The notes under the pieces are model-generated. The model was not told the origin of the DNA, did not search any database, and saw only the letters and a list, made by a program, of their open reading frames with translations. This document shows positions 35,782-44,487 of a DNA stretch of 64,000 nt, one piece after another. Source of the stretch: Microbacterium sp. APC 3901 (lineage in GTDB: Bacteria > Actinomycetota > Actinomycetes > Actinomycetales > Microbacteriaceae); assembly GCF_030407765.1 (NCBI RefSeq), contig NZ_JASDCU010000003.1, positions 218,692 through 282,691 of the forward strand, given 5' to 3'. Made by a program: the position numbers and the translations under genes. How positions within the stretch are numbered: the stretch's first letter is position 1; each line of letters begins with the position of its first letter.

Positions 35782-36539
35782 TGCAGGACCCATCTGTGAG
35801 CGTCTGCATGGCTACCTACAACGGTGCGGAGTACCTGCGCGACCAGCTCGATTCGATCCTCGCGGAACTGCGACCGGACGATCAGGTGGTGGTCGTGGAC
35901 GACGCGAGCACCGACGGCACCGTCGCGCTTCTCGAGACCTACCGCGATGTCCGCATCGAGGTCCACCGGAACCCGCAGAACCTGGGCTACGTGAAGTCCT
36001 TCGAACGCGCGCTGTCGCTCGCAGATGGAGATGTCCTTCTGCTGAGCGATCAGGACGACGTCTGGGTACCCGGACGACGAGACGCGCTCGCCGACGCCGC
36101 CGCCGAGTTCGGCGTCGCCGCATCGAATCTGCTGCTGCTCGATTCGCGCGCCCCGCTGCGCTCCCCCCTGACCGGTCGGCCGTGGCTCCTCCACGGCGGC
36201 GCGACGCCTCGGAAGCTGCATACCGCGCTCCTGATCCTCGCCGGCAACGCTCCGTACTTCGGATGCGCCATGGCGATTCGTCGCGACATCCTCGCGCTCG
36301 TCACGCCCTTCCCCGAAGACCTCCGCGAATCGCATGATCTATGGATCGCCACCGCCGCGAACCGCGCGGGCGCGCTCACACATCTCGACCAGGCGACGGT
36401 GCTGCGCCGCGTCCACGACAGCAACGCCTCCACCTCGCGGCCGCGGGGCCTGGCCGCCGCCCTGCGCTCGAGGCTGCTGCTCGTGCGCCTGTGGCGAGAG
36501 GCCGGACGCCGCCTCCGTGCCAGAGCCGATCGCGGCTAG
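35781..36539 (+). CDS. Family-2 glycosyltransferase, rhamnosyltransferase-like
   Basis: A 252-residue GT2 with SVCMATYNGAEYLRDQLDSI at the N-terminus, VVVVDDASTDGT, and LLSDQDDVWVPGRRDAL as the metal motif; this set is typical of RgpB/WbbL-like rhamnosyltransferases. The acceptor region is ESHDLWIATAANRAG followed by RRVHDSNAS. The C-terminus is short and Arg-rich. GAGGAGA lies about 7 bases before the start, which overlaps the flippase stop (TGATG). It converges with the acyltransferase gene; the 62 bases between hold no obvious terminator. Confidence 0.8.
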   Translation: MQDPSVSVCMATYNGAEYLRDQLDSILAELRPDDQVVVVDDASTDGTVALLETYRDVRIEVHRNPQNLGYVKSFERALSLADGDVLLLSDQDDVWVPGRRDALADAAAEFGVAASNLLLLDSRAPLRSPLTGRPWLLHGGATPRKLHTALLILAGNAPYFGCAMAIRRDILALVTPFPEDLRESHDLWIATAANRAGALTHLDQATVLRRVHDSNASTSRPRGLAAALRSRLLLVRLWREAGRRLRARADRG

Positions 36540-36601
36540 ACGCCCGCGACGCTCGCGCACCACCCCGCGCCGGCCGCAGCGGGCTCACGCACCTGGGCGG
36601 T

Positions 36602-37705
36602 CTATGCAGGCGCCTGCACCGATGAGGGGGGATCGGACGACTCGCGCACGCCGTCCTTCGGCCCACGCACGAGCCGGATGAAGTGCCGCTCGACCAGAAC
36701 CCAGCTCATCCATCCCAACACGAACGTGAGCGCCGTCGTGATGACGATGTAGAGAGCGAGTCCCCATTGCGCGCCGCCCACTATGACCACCAGCTGCTGG
36801 ACGGGCCAGGCGTAGATGTAGAAGCCGTAGGACACGTCGTTGCGCGCGATCCATGAGGGCTGCGGGATGATCGTCGAAAGATAGAGCAGCGCGTAGCCGA
36901 GGACCGGCGCCGCCAAGGGCCCACCGAGCACCGGAACGAACACCATCAGGGCCGCTGCGACCGGTATCGCGAGTATGCCCGCCAGCGGAACGATCCCCCG
37001 GCGCTCGACGAAGAGGTACATCAGCGAGCCGCCCAGGAAGTAAGGGACGAGTCGCACGAACAGCGAGAAGTCCTCGTCGAGACCTCCGGTGTGGCCCAGC
37101 GCGACGGTCGCCCGCAGTGCGACCGAGACCAGCCAGAGCGATGCGACGAGGGCGATGGAGCGTCGATAGATCGCGAGGCCGCCCAGGAGCCACACGACGA
37201 GGTAGCAGAGGAACTCGAAGTACAGCGTCCAGAGCGAGCCGTTCCATGCGTTCGGATACGGCACCGTCGCGAGCGACTCGCCGATCTGGTACTGGTCGAT
37301 GTGCAGGAAGAGGTTTCCCCACACGTACTCCAGGGGCGTCGGTCCCGTCGTGAGGAACCCGTCGAGTGTTCCCTTCGTCAGCAGCTGAGCCAGCGGTGCG
37401 AAGAGGAATGCCGTCACGAGCAGGCAGACCACGAACGCCGGGACGATGCGCGCGATGCGGTGCAGGAGAAAGGTCCCGGCATCCGAGCGGAATCGTGATC
37501 GCGTGATCAGGAACCCGCTGAGCACGAAGAACCCGATCACCGCCCAGCCGCCCAGGTTCTCGCCGTTGAACCCCGGGCTGTCCGAACGGCCGACGATATA
37601 GAAGGCGTGAGCGAACAGGACCAGGAACGCCAGAATCAATCGGAAGAGATTGAGGCTGTTTTTCCGATAGGGGAACTTCTCTGCCCGCAGCAGCGGATGC
37701 GTCAC
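36602..37705 (-). CDS. Acyltransferase-3 family membrane protein (no SGNH domain)
   Basis: A 367-residue protein with about ten hydrophobic segments. The start NLFRLILAFLVLFAHAF carries the conserved histidine and GFFVLSGFLITRSRFRSDAG the Arg-containing loop of the OafA/ExoZ family. It probably O-acetylates a surface sugar from acetyl-CoA on the inner face. Unlike the two copies at 21.5-25.8 kb it has no extracytoplasmic SGNH domain. It overlaps the epimerase gene by 4 bases and is the last gene of the 44.3-36.6 kb operon. Confidence 0.85.
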   Translation of the reverse strand: MTHPLLRAEKFPYRKNSLNLFRLILAFLVLFAHAFYIVGRSDSPGFNGENLGGWAVIGFFVLSGFLITRSRFRSDAGTFLLHRIARIVPAFVVCLLVTAFLFAPLAQLLTKGTLDGFLTTGPTPLEYVWGNLFLHIDQYQIGESLATVPYPNAWNGSLWTLYFEFLCYLVVWLLGGLAIYRRSIALVASLWLVSVALRATVALGHTGGLDEDFSLFVRLVPYFLGGSLMYLFVERRGIVPLAGILAIPVAAALMVFVPVLGGPLAAPVLGYALLYLSTIIPQPSWIARNDVSYGFYIYAWPVQQLVVIVGGAQWGLALYIVITTALTFVLGWMSWVLVERHFIRLVRGPKDGVRESSDPPSSVQAPA

Positions 37706-38838
37706 TTCAGGAGATTTCTCTTGCTCATCTCATCGAGTGAACGCTCGTAGCCGTCTGCCTCGATCGGCTCCGACAGCACCCATTCGACGAACGCGCGCAC
37801 CCCGTCGCGGAATTCAGTCGCGGGAATGAAGCCGAGAACCTCCTGGAGACGGCGCGTGTCCGCGACATTGTGTCGGATGTCGCCCAGGCGGTAGTTGCCC
37901 GACACCCGCGTCGGGACGTCGCGGCCGAAAGCCTCGAAGAGCGCGGCGACGACCTCGTTGACGGTCGTGGCGACCCCGGATCCGACGTTGAAGGTCTGTC
38001 CTGCCGCCCGTGGATCGGTCGCCGCCAGGAAAGTCGCTTCGACGACATCGTCGATGTACACGAAGTCTCGGCTCTCCTCTCCGTCCTCGAAGATATTGAT
38101 CTCCTTGCCCTGGCGGATCAGGGTCGAGAAGATCGACAGGATGCCCGTGTACGGGTTCTTGAGCGACTGGCCGGGCCCGTACACGTTCTGGTACCGGACC
38201 GAGACGCTGTCCTTGCCGATCGTCGGAGCCACCGTCATCACCAGCGATTCCTGCATCTGCTTGGTGATCCCGTACACGCTCGACGGATGGAGCTTCGCGT
38301 CTTCGTCCGTGGGTACGAGCGTGAGCGCTTCCTCCCCCGGGTGGTGGACGTCGAAGTCGCCGGCCGCCATATCCGCATCCGCGCGATGACCGGGGTACAC
38401 CAGTCGTCCGTCTGCGGTCCGGTACGAGCCCTCGCCGTAGATCGACCTGGACGACGCGATGACGATGCGATGCACGGAATTGTGGTCGTTCGCGAGCACA
38501 TCGAGGAGCTTCGCCGTGCCGCCCACGTTGGTCTCGACGTACCGGTCGATCTCGTACATCGACTGCCCCGTGCCGGTCTCAGCCGCGAGATGCACCACGA
38601 CCGTGGCGCCGTCGAGCGCACGGCGGAGATCGTCCGTAGACGTCACGGTGCCCTCGATCACGTCCGCGATGCCGTGCAGCGATCTCAGCAGAGGTGACGT
38701 CCGCTGCGGGTCATCCCCATGGACCTGGGGAATGAGCGAGTCGAGCACTGTGACCGCATGACCGTCCTGTGCGAACCGGGCGGCGAGACGCGTGCCGATG
38801 AAGCCCGCTCCTCCAGTGATCAATACATGCTCAGGCAT
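37702..38838 (-). CDS. NAD-dependent sugar epimerase, dTDP-L-rhamnose 4-epimerase candidate
   Basis: A 378-residue extended [23 protein letters not shown] binds NAD; SSRSIYGEGSY supplies the Ser and the Tyr-containing loop, SSVYGITKQMQE the Tyr-x3-Lys, and VRYQNVYGPGQSLKNPYTG the sugar loop. The SRSIYGEG and K-x-x-Q-E features and the insert between them resemble dTDP-L-rhamnose 4-epimerases (Tll/WbiB) that form dTDP-6-deoxy-L-talose, rather than GalE. With the rml genes nearby this is a sensible guess; UDP-sugar 4-epimerase activity is the alternative. GGAGG lies about 7 bases before the ATG. Confidence 0.72.
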   Translation of the reverse strand: MPEHVLITGGAGFIGTRLAARFAQDGHAVTVLDSLIPQVHGDDPQRTSPLLRSLHGIADVIEGTVTSTDDLRRALDGATVVVHLAAETGTGQSMYEIDRYVETNVGGTAKLLDVLANDHNSVHRIVIASSRSIYGEGSYRTADGRLVYPGHRADADMAAGDFDVHHPGEEALTLVPTDEDAKLHPSSVYGITKQMQESLVMTVAPTIGKDSVSVRYQNVYGPGQSLKNPYTGILSIFSTLIRQGKEINIFEDGEESRDFVYIDDVVEATFLAATDPRAAGQTFNVGSGVATTVNEVVAALFEAFGRDVPTRVSGNYRLGDIRHNVADTRRLQEVLGFIPATEFRDGVRAFVEWVLSEPIEADGYERSLDEMSKRNLLK

Positions 38839-38891
38839 CAGTGGGCCTCCGGGGATCCATCGCCGTCGAGAACTTCACGCCAGCTCGGCGC

Positions 38892-39782
38892 TCAGATGGT
38901 GAAGATGTGCGCCAGCGTCGATTGTAGTCCAGCACGATCGCCGTGCGTGATGACGCCGGGCAGCTCGGTGACCGCGTGCAGGCGTGACATGAGCCGGACT
39001 CGGGCCGTACGTGCGGTCCCGCGCCAGCCGATGGCTCTCGCCAGTGCGAACGCCTCGCGATAGTACGTGCGCTCGTCCCGGAAACGCCGCCCGTCGAGGA
39101 GCGTCTTCTGCGATGCGCTCGAGCCGTGTCGCCGATACGAGAACACGGTCTCGGGTACGAAGACGAGAGAGCCGCCTTCGAAGGCGATGTCCATGAGGAG
39201 GGCGAGATCCTGGATGATCGGCAGACCGTCACGGAAGTCGATGCGCTTGAGAGTCGCGGTGCGGAAGGTCAGAGAGGGCCAATACAGCCAATCGCCTCGG
39301 ATCAGGCTCGTGGCCATCTGCGCACCCGTGAGGACCGCGATCCCTCCTGTGGTCCTGGGGGCCAGGATCCGCTGTTTGACGGAATCGACGAGCGGCATGA
39401 TCTCTCGACCGTTCTCATCGATGACCATGACTCCCGGCTGGATGACGTCGACACCCGGCACACGCTTCGCCGCCGCCCTCACGACTCGCAGGTACTCGGG
39501 GTGCATGAGATCGTCGCACCCGAGGATCGTGACGAACTCGCTGGTGGCCCGACGGATCGCCTCCCGGTAGTTCTCGGTGATACCCAGGTTCGTAGGGTTC
39601 CTCGAATACTCGACGCGCGGGTCGCCCAGCGTGGCGAAGTACTCGGCGACGCTCTCGTCCGGGTAGCAGTCGTCGATGACGACCATCCGCCAATCCGGGT
39701 CGCTCTGCGCTCGGACGGACTCGACCGTCTCGAACAGGAGTGCGGGCTCGCCCCAGAAGGGGACGAAGATCTCATGAGTCAC
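38892..39782 (-). CDS. Family-2 glycosyltransferase
   Basis: A 296-residue GT2: IFVPFWGEPALLFETVESV, WRMVVIDDCYPDES, NLGITENYREAIR and VTILGCDDLMHPEYL (metal motif at about residues 93-96). A second half contains IRGDWLYWPSLTFR and a Tyr/Arg-rich helix. Start is a GTG 4 bases after the DUF6541 stop, indicating coupling. Donor and acceptor cannot be assigned; the family in this setting usually builds the repeat unit. Confidence 0.8.
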   Translation of the reverse strand: MTHEIFVPFWGEPALLFETVESVRAQSDPDWRMVVIDDCYPDESVAEYFATLGDPRVEYSRNPTNLGITENYREAIRRATSEFVTILGCDDLMHPEYLRVVRAAAKRVPGVDVIQPGVMVIDENGREIMPLVDSVKQRILAPRTTGGIAVLTGAQMATSLIRGDWLYWPSLTFRTATLKRIDFRDGLPIIQDLALLMDIAFEGGSLVFVPETVFSYRRHGSSASQKTLLDGRRFRDERTYYREAFALARAIGWRGTARTARVRLMSRLHAVTELPGVITHGDRAGLQSTLAHIFTI

Positions 39783-39786
39783 CGTG

Positions 39787-41712
39787 TCAGCATCCCGTCA
39801 CTTCATACAGTTTCGCCCGGCCCTCGGCGTCGACGAGCGTGACCGCATCGGATGAGGCCAGGCGTCGCAGGCCCTCGAAGTCGTGACGCGCCCCGTGGAT
39901 CTCCTGGGTGCCGAAGTCCAGCACATAGCTCGTGCCGGTTCGTTCTACCGCGTCGCACACCTCCGAGCCGGGTTCCGCGTCAGCCAATTCGTCGAGGATG
40001 AGCTGCTGATCCTCCGTGAGACTGGTCAGCGTATGCGGCATCGTGACACGACGGTCGGCATAGGCGTAGGCGAGCCCGGCACCGGTCCACGCACTGCCCG
40101 CGATCACCGCATCCTCAGGAGTCTCTTCGGGCAACCGTTCCAGCAGCTCGAGCTCGTCGATCGAGATGAGCCGAGACTCTTCGCCGTACGCGTAGACGGT
40201 GGACACGAATCTGACGGCCTGCTGGTTCGCATAGAGCTGCCCGCCGAAGAGCACGATCCCGACCGCGGCGATGCCGGTCGCGACGACTCTGCGCCGTGCC
40301 CCTTCGGCGGCGAGCAGGCCGCGGATCCAGCCGAACAGGAGAAGGCCTCCGAGCGCCGCAATCGGCACCACGAGCATCGGCAGCAGCGCAGCGAGCCTGG
40401 GCGCGTTGTTGTACCAGGCCCCTGTGAGCATGTCTCTCAGCTCCGGCCACACCATGGCGCTGGACACGACGTAGAGAACCGCGACGACGAGATACAGAGC
40501 GATCGGCAGCGCCGCCGACAGACTGCGCTGCCGAATGAGGCCCACCGTGCCGATCACGAGGAGGAACACAGCGACCCAGCTCACGTTTCCGTAGGTCGGG
40601 GACAGTGTGATCGCCTGCCCGATCGCCTGCCCGATCGTCTGGTCCACCGGCCAACCGCGTGCCTCTGCAGCGGGCTTCAAGACCGTCCAGGCGACCGCTG
40701 CCAGCAACAGCGCGAGCGCGAAGAAGACCGTGTTGCGGATGAGGGGGCCTCGCGCGGGGGCCCCGAGGACGAACTTCACGTAGGCGAACCCCGCGGTCAC
40801 GATGGCCAGGACGATCCACGCGACGAAAGCGCCGGGGTGCGCGATGATGACGCCGGGCAGCCCTCCCAGCAGAGCGATGAGGAGCGTCGCCTTGGTGAGC
40901 CCCGACGGGGAGGATGCGAAGCCGAGCAGCTCGATCGTGGCCGCCAGGACGGCCGGAAGGAGGCTCAACGCGAGGAAGTACGGGTAGAGCACGCCGTAGT
41001 CGATCAGCATGAGAGGGAACACGGGGATGATGGCGGCGAGCACACCGGCGGTCAGCGTCACGACCGGGTGACCGCCGACCATGACGCGCGTGAGCAGCAG
41101 GACGGACGCCGGCCAGACGAGGGCGGCGACCGCGATCATGGAGGCGTTCGACGCGATCATGACAGACGTGCCGGTCGTCTCGGCGACCAGTGCGACGAAC
41201 GCGTGCCACCCGTCAGGATAGAACCACAGTCCGCCCTCTGGGCTGGTCATCCCGCCGACCGTCAGAGGAGAGGCCGAGCCGGTGTCCATGATGTAGCGCA
41301 CGGCATTCAGATGGAAGATGTTGTCGAAAGTCTGCGAGATGTTGTTCGGATCGCCGACGATCAGGACCAGCTGCAGCGAGAGGATGACGCCGGCTGCGAC
41401 CAGCGCCCACACGGTGGCGCGGGGGGTCTGCACGGAGGGCACCGTGGGCTCCGAGCCGCGCAGCGCCCTGCCGATGACCGCAGCGACGATCATCACCGCA
41501 GCAGCTGTGGCGGCGACCGGGAGCAGCGTCCATCGAATCCCGACGAGCGGAGTCCACAGAGAAGCGAGGACGATGACGGTGACGGACGCCGGCGCGGCGA
41601 ACGCCCAGGCCCACAGTCCACGCAGCGAGAGCAGTCGGGCGATGAGGTACCCCGGGCCTACGAGCAGCGCGGCCGCCGTGATCAAGGGCAGAAGCGCAGA
41701 GAGCCAGCTCAT
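39787..41712 (-). CDS. DUF6541 family polytopic membrane protein
   Basis: A 641-residue protein with about fourteen hydrophobic segments and a C-terminal extracytoplasmic domain of about 130 residues (after VVATGIAAVGIVLFGGQLY). In an early external loop it has TFDNIFHLNAVRYIMDTG, with Asp130 and His134 placed as in GT-C glycosyltransferases, which use polyprenyl-phosphate sugars outside the membrane. DUF6541 is an uncharacterised actinobacterial family. The ATG at 41712 overlaps the upstream stop by 4 bases. A GT-C-type role, perhaps using the lipid-linked sugar made by the GacI-like enzyme, is my inference. Confidence 0.75.
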   Translation of the reverse strand: MSWLSALLPLITAAALLVGPGYLIARLLSLRGLWAWAFAAPASVTVIVLASLWTPLVGIRWTLLPVAATAAAVMIVAAVIGRALRGSEPTVPSVQTPRATVWALVAAGVILSLQLVLIVGDPNNISQTFDNIFHLNAVRYIMDTGSASPLTVGGMTSPEGGLWFYPDGWHAFVALVAETTGTSVMIASNASMIAVAALVWPASVLLLTRVMVGGHPVVTLTAGVLAAIIPVFPLMLIDYGVLYPYFLALSLLPAVLAATIELLGFASSPSGLTKATLLIALLGGLPGVIIAHPGAFVAWIVLAIVTAGFAYVKFVLGAPARGPLIRNTVFFALALLLAAVAWTVLKPAAEARGWPVDQTIGQAIGQAITLSPTYGNVSWVAVFLLVIGTVGLIRQRSLSAALPIALYLVVAVLYVVSSAMVWPELRDMLTGAWYNNAPRLAALLPMLVVPIAALGGLLLFGWIRGLLAAEGARRRVVATGIAAVGIVLFGGQLYANQQAVRFVSTVYAYGEESRLISIDELELLERLPEETPEDAVIAGSAWTGAGLAYAYADRRVTMPHTLTSLTEDQQLILDELADAEPGSEVCDAVERTGTSYVLDFGTQEIHGARHDFEGLRRLASSDAVTLVDAEGRAKLYEVTGC

Positions 41713-42608
41713 CGCTTGCTCTGCTCCGGGTAGCGGATCTTCGGATTGAAGGTGATGCCCTTCACCCACTTGCCGAGCAGCTTCGCACGCAGATCCAGCG
41801 GAACGCGGCCGCGGTGGAGGCTCACGAAGAGTCGCGCACCGAACTCGACGAAGTACAGGAACCCACGGTGGTGCAGCTGCCAGGAGGCCTCGTTGCGCAC
41901 ACCGTACGAGAACTTCCACAGGCTCTTGCGGTCGACCATCGCGAAGTTCACACCCCGGTTGTCTCCCATGTCATGCACGACGACGCTGTCGAGCACCTGC
42001 ACACCCGGGCAGCGCGCGGTGAGGCGAAGCGTGTATTCGCGGTCGTCGAACCAGATGAAGTACTCCGAATACGGAAGTCCGTACTCAGCGATGGCCCACC
42101 GCGGGATCAGCACGGACACGAACGAGCATGCGGTCACCATGACGTTCTTCTGCCCCTTGACGAGCAGTCGCCCCCAGTCCCACGTGGTCACCGGGTTGTT
42201 CATCTCGCAGATGCTGCCGTCGGTGAACTCGACGACGGAGCAGGCGAAGGGCACGTCGCCGCCGAGCTCCTGGACCGCCCCGTCGAAACCGGCGATGAGG
42301 CTCGCGAGAGCCTCCGGCTTCGGGTAGCAGTCGTCGTCCATGATCCACACATGGTCTGCGCCGGACGCGTAACCTCGCAGCATCCCCTCCGAGAACCCGC
42401 CCGCTCCCCCGGAGTTGGTCGACATGCTCACGACTTCGAGGGGAACCGACGTCTCGAGCGCGGCCAGGTACTCCGCCGTGCCGTCGGTCGAGGCGTTGTC
42501 GATGACGAACAGCGTCTCGACCGGGTGCGTCTGCGCCTCGATCGATGCGATCACGGTCTTCAGCTTCTCGAGCCGATTGAACGTGACGACCACTCCAGCG
42601 ACACTCAC
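41709..42608 (-). CDS. Family-2 glycosyltransferase, GlfT1-like
   Basis: A 299-residue GT2 closely similar in layout to the one at 10353-11309: GVVVTFNRLEKLKTVIASI, FVIDNASTDGT, TNSGGAGGFSEGML and VWIMDDDCYPKPEAL. The acceptor side is YFIWFDDREYTLRL and the C-terminus is basic and amphipathic. The GGxGGF-MDDD combination suggests galactofuranosyl or rhamnosyl transfer. GTG at 42608 overlaps the upstream stop (GTGA) with GAGG about 9 bases before. Two such enzymes and glf in one window point to a galactofuranose-containing polymer. Confidence 0.8.
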   Translation of the reverse strand: MSVAGVVVTFNRLEKLKTVIASIEAQTHPVETLFVIDNASTDGTAEYLAALETSVPLEVVSMSTNSGGAGGFSEGMLRGYASGADHVWIMDDDCYPKPEALASLIAGFDGAVQELGGDVPFACSVVEFTDGSICEMNNPVTTWDWGRLLVKGQKNVMVTACSFVSVLIPRWAIAEYGLPYSEYFIWFDDREYTLRLTARCPGVQVLDSVVVHDMGDNRGVNFAMVDRKSLWKFSYGVRNEASWQLHHRGFLYFVEFGARLFVSLHRGRVPLDLRAKLLGKWVKGITFNPKIRYPEQSKR

Positions 42609-44323
42609 CACGAGCCCACCTCTTCCTTGAACCATGAACTCGCGGACTGCTGGGACAGCAGCTTCTTCTCAGCCTTGCGCTCCTTGCGCCACAGCGCTTC
42701 TCTCGCGTCCTCGTCGTTGACGAGCGGGGCCACCGCCTCCGCGAGTCTGCGTGCGGCGAGGCGCGCATATCGAGGGACGAGCGCTGACTCCGGGATGATG
42801 TCGCCCTGGGCACCCACGTCCGTCGAGATCACCGGCACTCCGTGCGCGATCGCCTCGAGAGTCGTGAGCGTGAGGCCCTCGTTGTGAGATGACACGACGA
42901 GGACATGCGCCTCATCGAGCGTCGCAGCGACAGGTGTGTTCGAGGCTCGCCGGACGATGTCGGCTGTCAGCCCCTCGGCCTCGATGATGTCATCGACCCA
43001 GCTCGACAGCTCGCCGCCACCGTGCAGGATGAAACGCAGCGAGTACCCCTGCCGCTTCAGCCGTCGCGCCATCGTGATGAAGACCTCCGGCGCCTTCTGT
43101 CGCGCCATCCGACCGATGAACGCGACGGTGAACTGCTCACCCGCCGTCCGCGGACGGAACACGGCATCCTTCGGCTTCACGGTGAGTCCGCCGAGCGGTG
43201 CCATGACGACACGGTCAGCGGGGATGCGCTGCACGTCCGTCATCCAGCGGGCGAGGCTCGGCGAGATCACGTGGTGCGTGGTGATCGATCTCGATGCGAT
43301 CGCGCTGCTCATCGGATAGCCACCACCGGTGTACTCGACGATGTGAGTGCTGTCGATGATGGGGATGCCGGGACGCGACGCGGCGATCCACGCCACCCGA
43401 TCGTAGAGCCACTGATTGTGGTGGATGACGACACCGCGCACGTCGAAGGTGCGCAGCAGCGCGCGGAGCAGCGGTTCCACGCCGGCCGTCTGAGAATCCA
43501 CGGTGGGCTCCGAGAACGGGATCAGCAGAGCCCCGTCGAGCTCGGGACGAGTGACCCACGGCTGGTGCGAGTCACGGTTCGTCAGCACGATGGGGAGCAG
43601 ACCCGCTTCACGCACCAGACGCACCGTCTCGAAGGCCCAGAGCTCAGCGCCGCCGAGCTCGAACCAGTGGAGGCCGATGATCACGGCCTTCTGCGCTCCT
43701 TCGAGGACGGGACCTGCCGGCACGATCACTTCGCCCTCGTGGGCGCCTCCGCGGCGGAACTCCGCTTCGTAGTCGCGAGGCTCGATGGCCGTCGTGAGCC
43801 TGCGTCGGAATCTGAGCAGCGAGAGATCACGGGCATCGTCGTAGAGGAGCGGAGCGCGCGACTTGACGCTCCGTGCGATCCGGCCCACAAGCCCAGGTCG
43901 CTGCGGGCGGTACGGGTCGGAGTCGAGAACATCGTCGGATGAGACGTGCACATGTCTGGTGGGCGACGCCACGAGTCGGTTCGAGGCCGCTTCGGTGTGC
44001 TCGGGGTCCCGCTCCTCGGCGGAGACGGAGCTGACGATGTCGAAGCTCTCGACGCGGTGGCGGTTGTTCCTCGAGAGTCCGTCGAACGTGCTGTCGTCGG
44101 TGAGTCGAGGGGTCGTCTCGGTCGAGCCGTCGTAGCGATGGATCCGCAGGGTGCGCTCGGGCGCCATCAGCGCATGGAAGTTCAGAGCCCCGACGAGAAG
44201 GCGTCGTTCGCGCTCCGACAGATCCGCGCCCGTCTGCGGGTCCTCGAATCGGAAGAGTGCAGGCTGATCGAGGGCTTGAAGAGGTGTCACGGATACAGTT
44301 TGCTTTCGGATCGACGGACGCAC
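42605..44323 (-). CDS. GT4-family glycosyltransferase with long N-terminal extension
   Basis: A 572-residue protein. Residues about 215-560 are a GT-B glycosyltransferase: HWFELGGAELWAFETVRLV at the start, FIGRMARQKAPEVFITMARR, and VVSSHNEGLTLTTLEAIAHG, the E-x7-E motif of GT4. The first 210 residues are not part of the usual fold; they include a polar, Ser/Arg-rich stretch and no membrane segment. The GTG at 44323 is about 5 bases from a predicted transcription start; a GTG at 44290 is possible. It heads the operon running to 36602. Confidence 0.78.
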   Translation of the reverse strand: MRPSIRKQTVSVTPLQALDQPALFRFEDPQTGADLSERERRLLVGALNFHALMAPERTLRIHRYDGSTETTPRLTDDSTFDGLSRNNRHRVESFDIVSSVSAEERDPEHTEAASNRLVASPTRHVHVSSDDVLDSDPYRPQRPGLVGRIARSVKSRAPLLYDDARDLSLLRFRRRLTTAIEPRDYEAEFRRGGAHEGEVIVPAGPVLEGAQKAVIIGLHWFELGGAELWAFETVRLVREAGLLPIVLTNRDSHQPWVTRPELDGALLIPFSEPTVDSQTAGVEPLLRALLRTFDVRGVVIHHNQWLYDRVAWIAASRPGIPIIDSTHIVEYTGGGYPMSSAIASRSITTHHVISPSLARWMTDVQRIPADRVVMAPLGGLTVKPKDAVFRPRTAGEQFTVAFIGRMARQKAPEVFITMARRLKRQGYSLRFILHGGGELSSWVDDIIEAEGLTADIVRRASNTPVAATLDEAHVLVVSSHNEGLTLTTLEAIAHGVPVISTDVGAQGDIIPESALVPRYARLAARRLAEAVAPLVNDEDAREALWRKERKAEKKLLSQQSASSWFKEEVGSW

Positions 44324-44335
44324 GAGACCACCGCG

Positions 44336-44341
44336 AGCCTA
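44336..44341 (-). promoter_or_regulatory. Candidate -10 box (TAGGCT) of the 44.3-36.6 kb operon
   Basis: TAGGCT on the minus strand ends 12 bases before the GTG at 44323, which would give a leader of about 5 bases. No -35 match of note. Confidence 0.4.
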
Positions 44342-44432
44342 CCAGCGACGGTGCGCCCGACCCTGGAACGAGCCTGTGCCTCGCGTTCGCGGCTTCCCCA
44401 CCGATCTGCCAGGGACGATGCGCCGGGGATCG

Positions 44433-44438
44433 TATGAT
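44433..44438 (+). promoter_or_regulatory. Candidate -10 box (TATGAT) of the second ABC exporter
   Basis: TATGAT is close to the TATAAT consensus. The predicted leader of about 43 bases contains GGAAGGTGG 7 bases before the GTG start of the permease, so this unit, unlike many in the window, has a normal ribosome site. Confidence 0.45.
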
Positions 44439-44487
44439 TGCTGACGGTGCGCCCGAGACCGTCGGCGCGTCGGAAGGTGGAATCGCG

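Noticed and set aside
40609..40644. Three 12-base tandem units in the DUF6541 gene
   Set aside because: They encode the short IGQAIGQAI stretch in a loop and show no sign of wider expansion; probably minor slippage.
39883..41733. A 616-codon plus-strand frame opposite the DUF6541 gene
   Set aside because: Highly charged, low-complexity translation with no hydrophobic core; the minus strand encodes a coherent polytopic protein with overlapping neighbours.
44335..44487. Riboswitch or structured leader before the second exporter
   Set aside because: The leader predicted from the TATGAT box is only about 43 bases, too short for known riboswitch classes, and no conserved motif is apparent.
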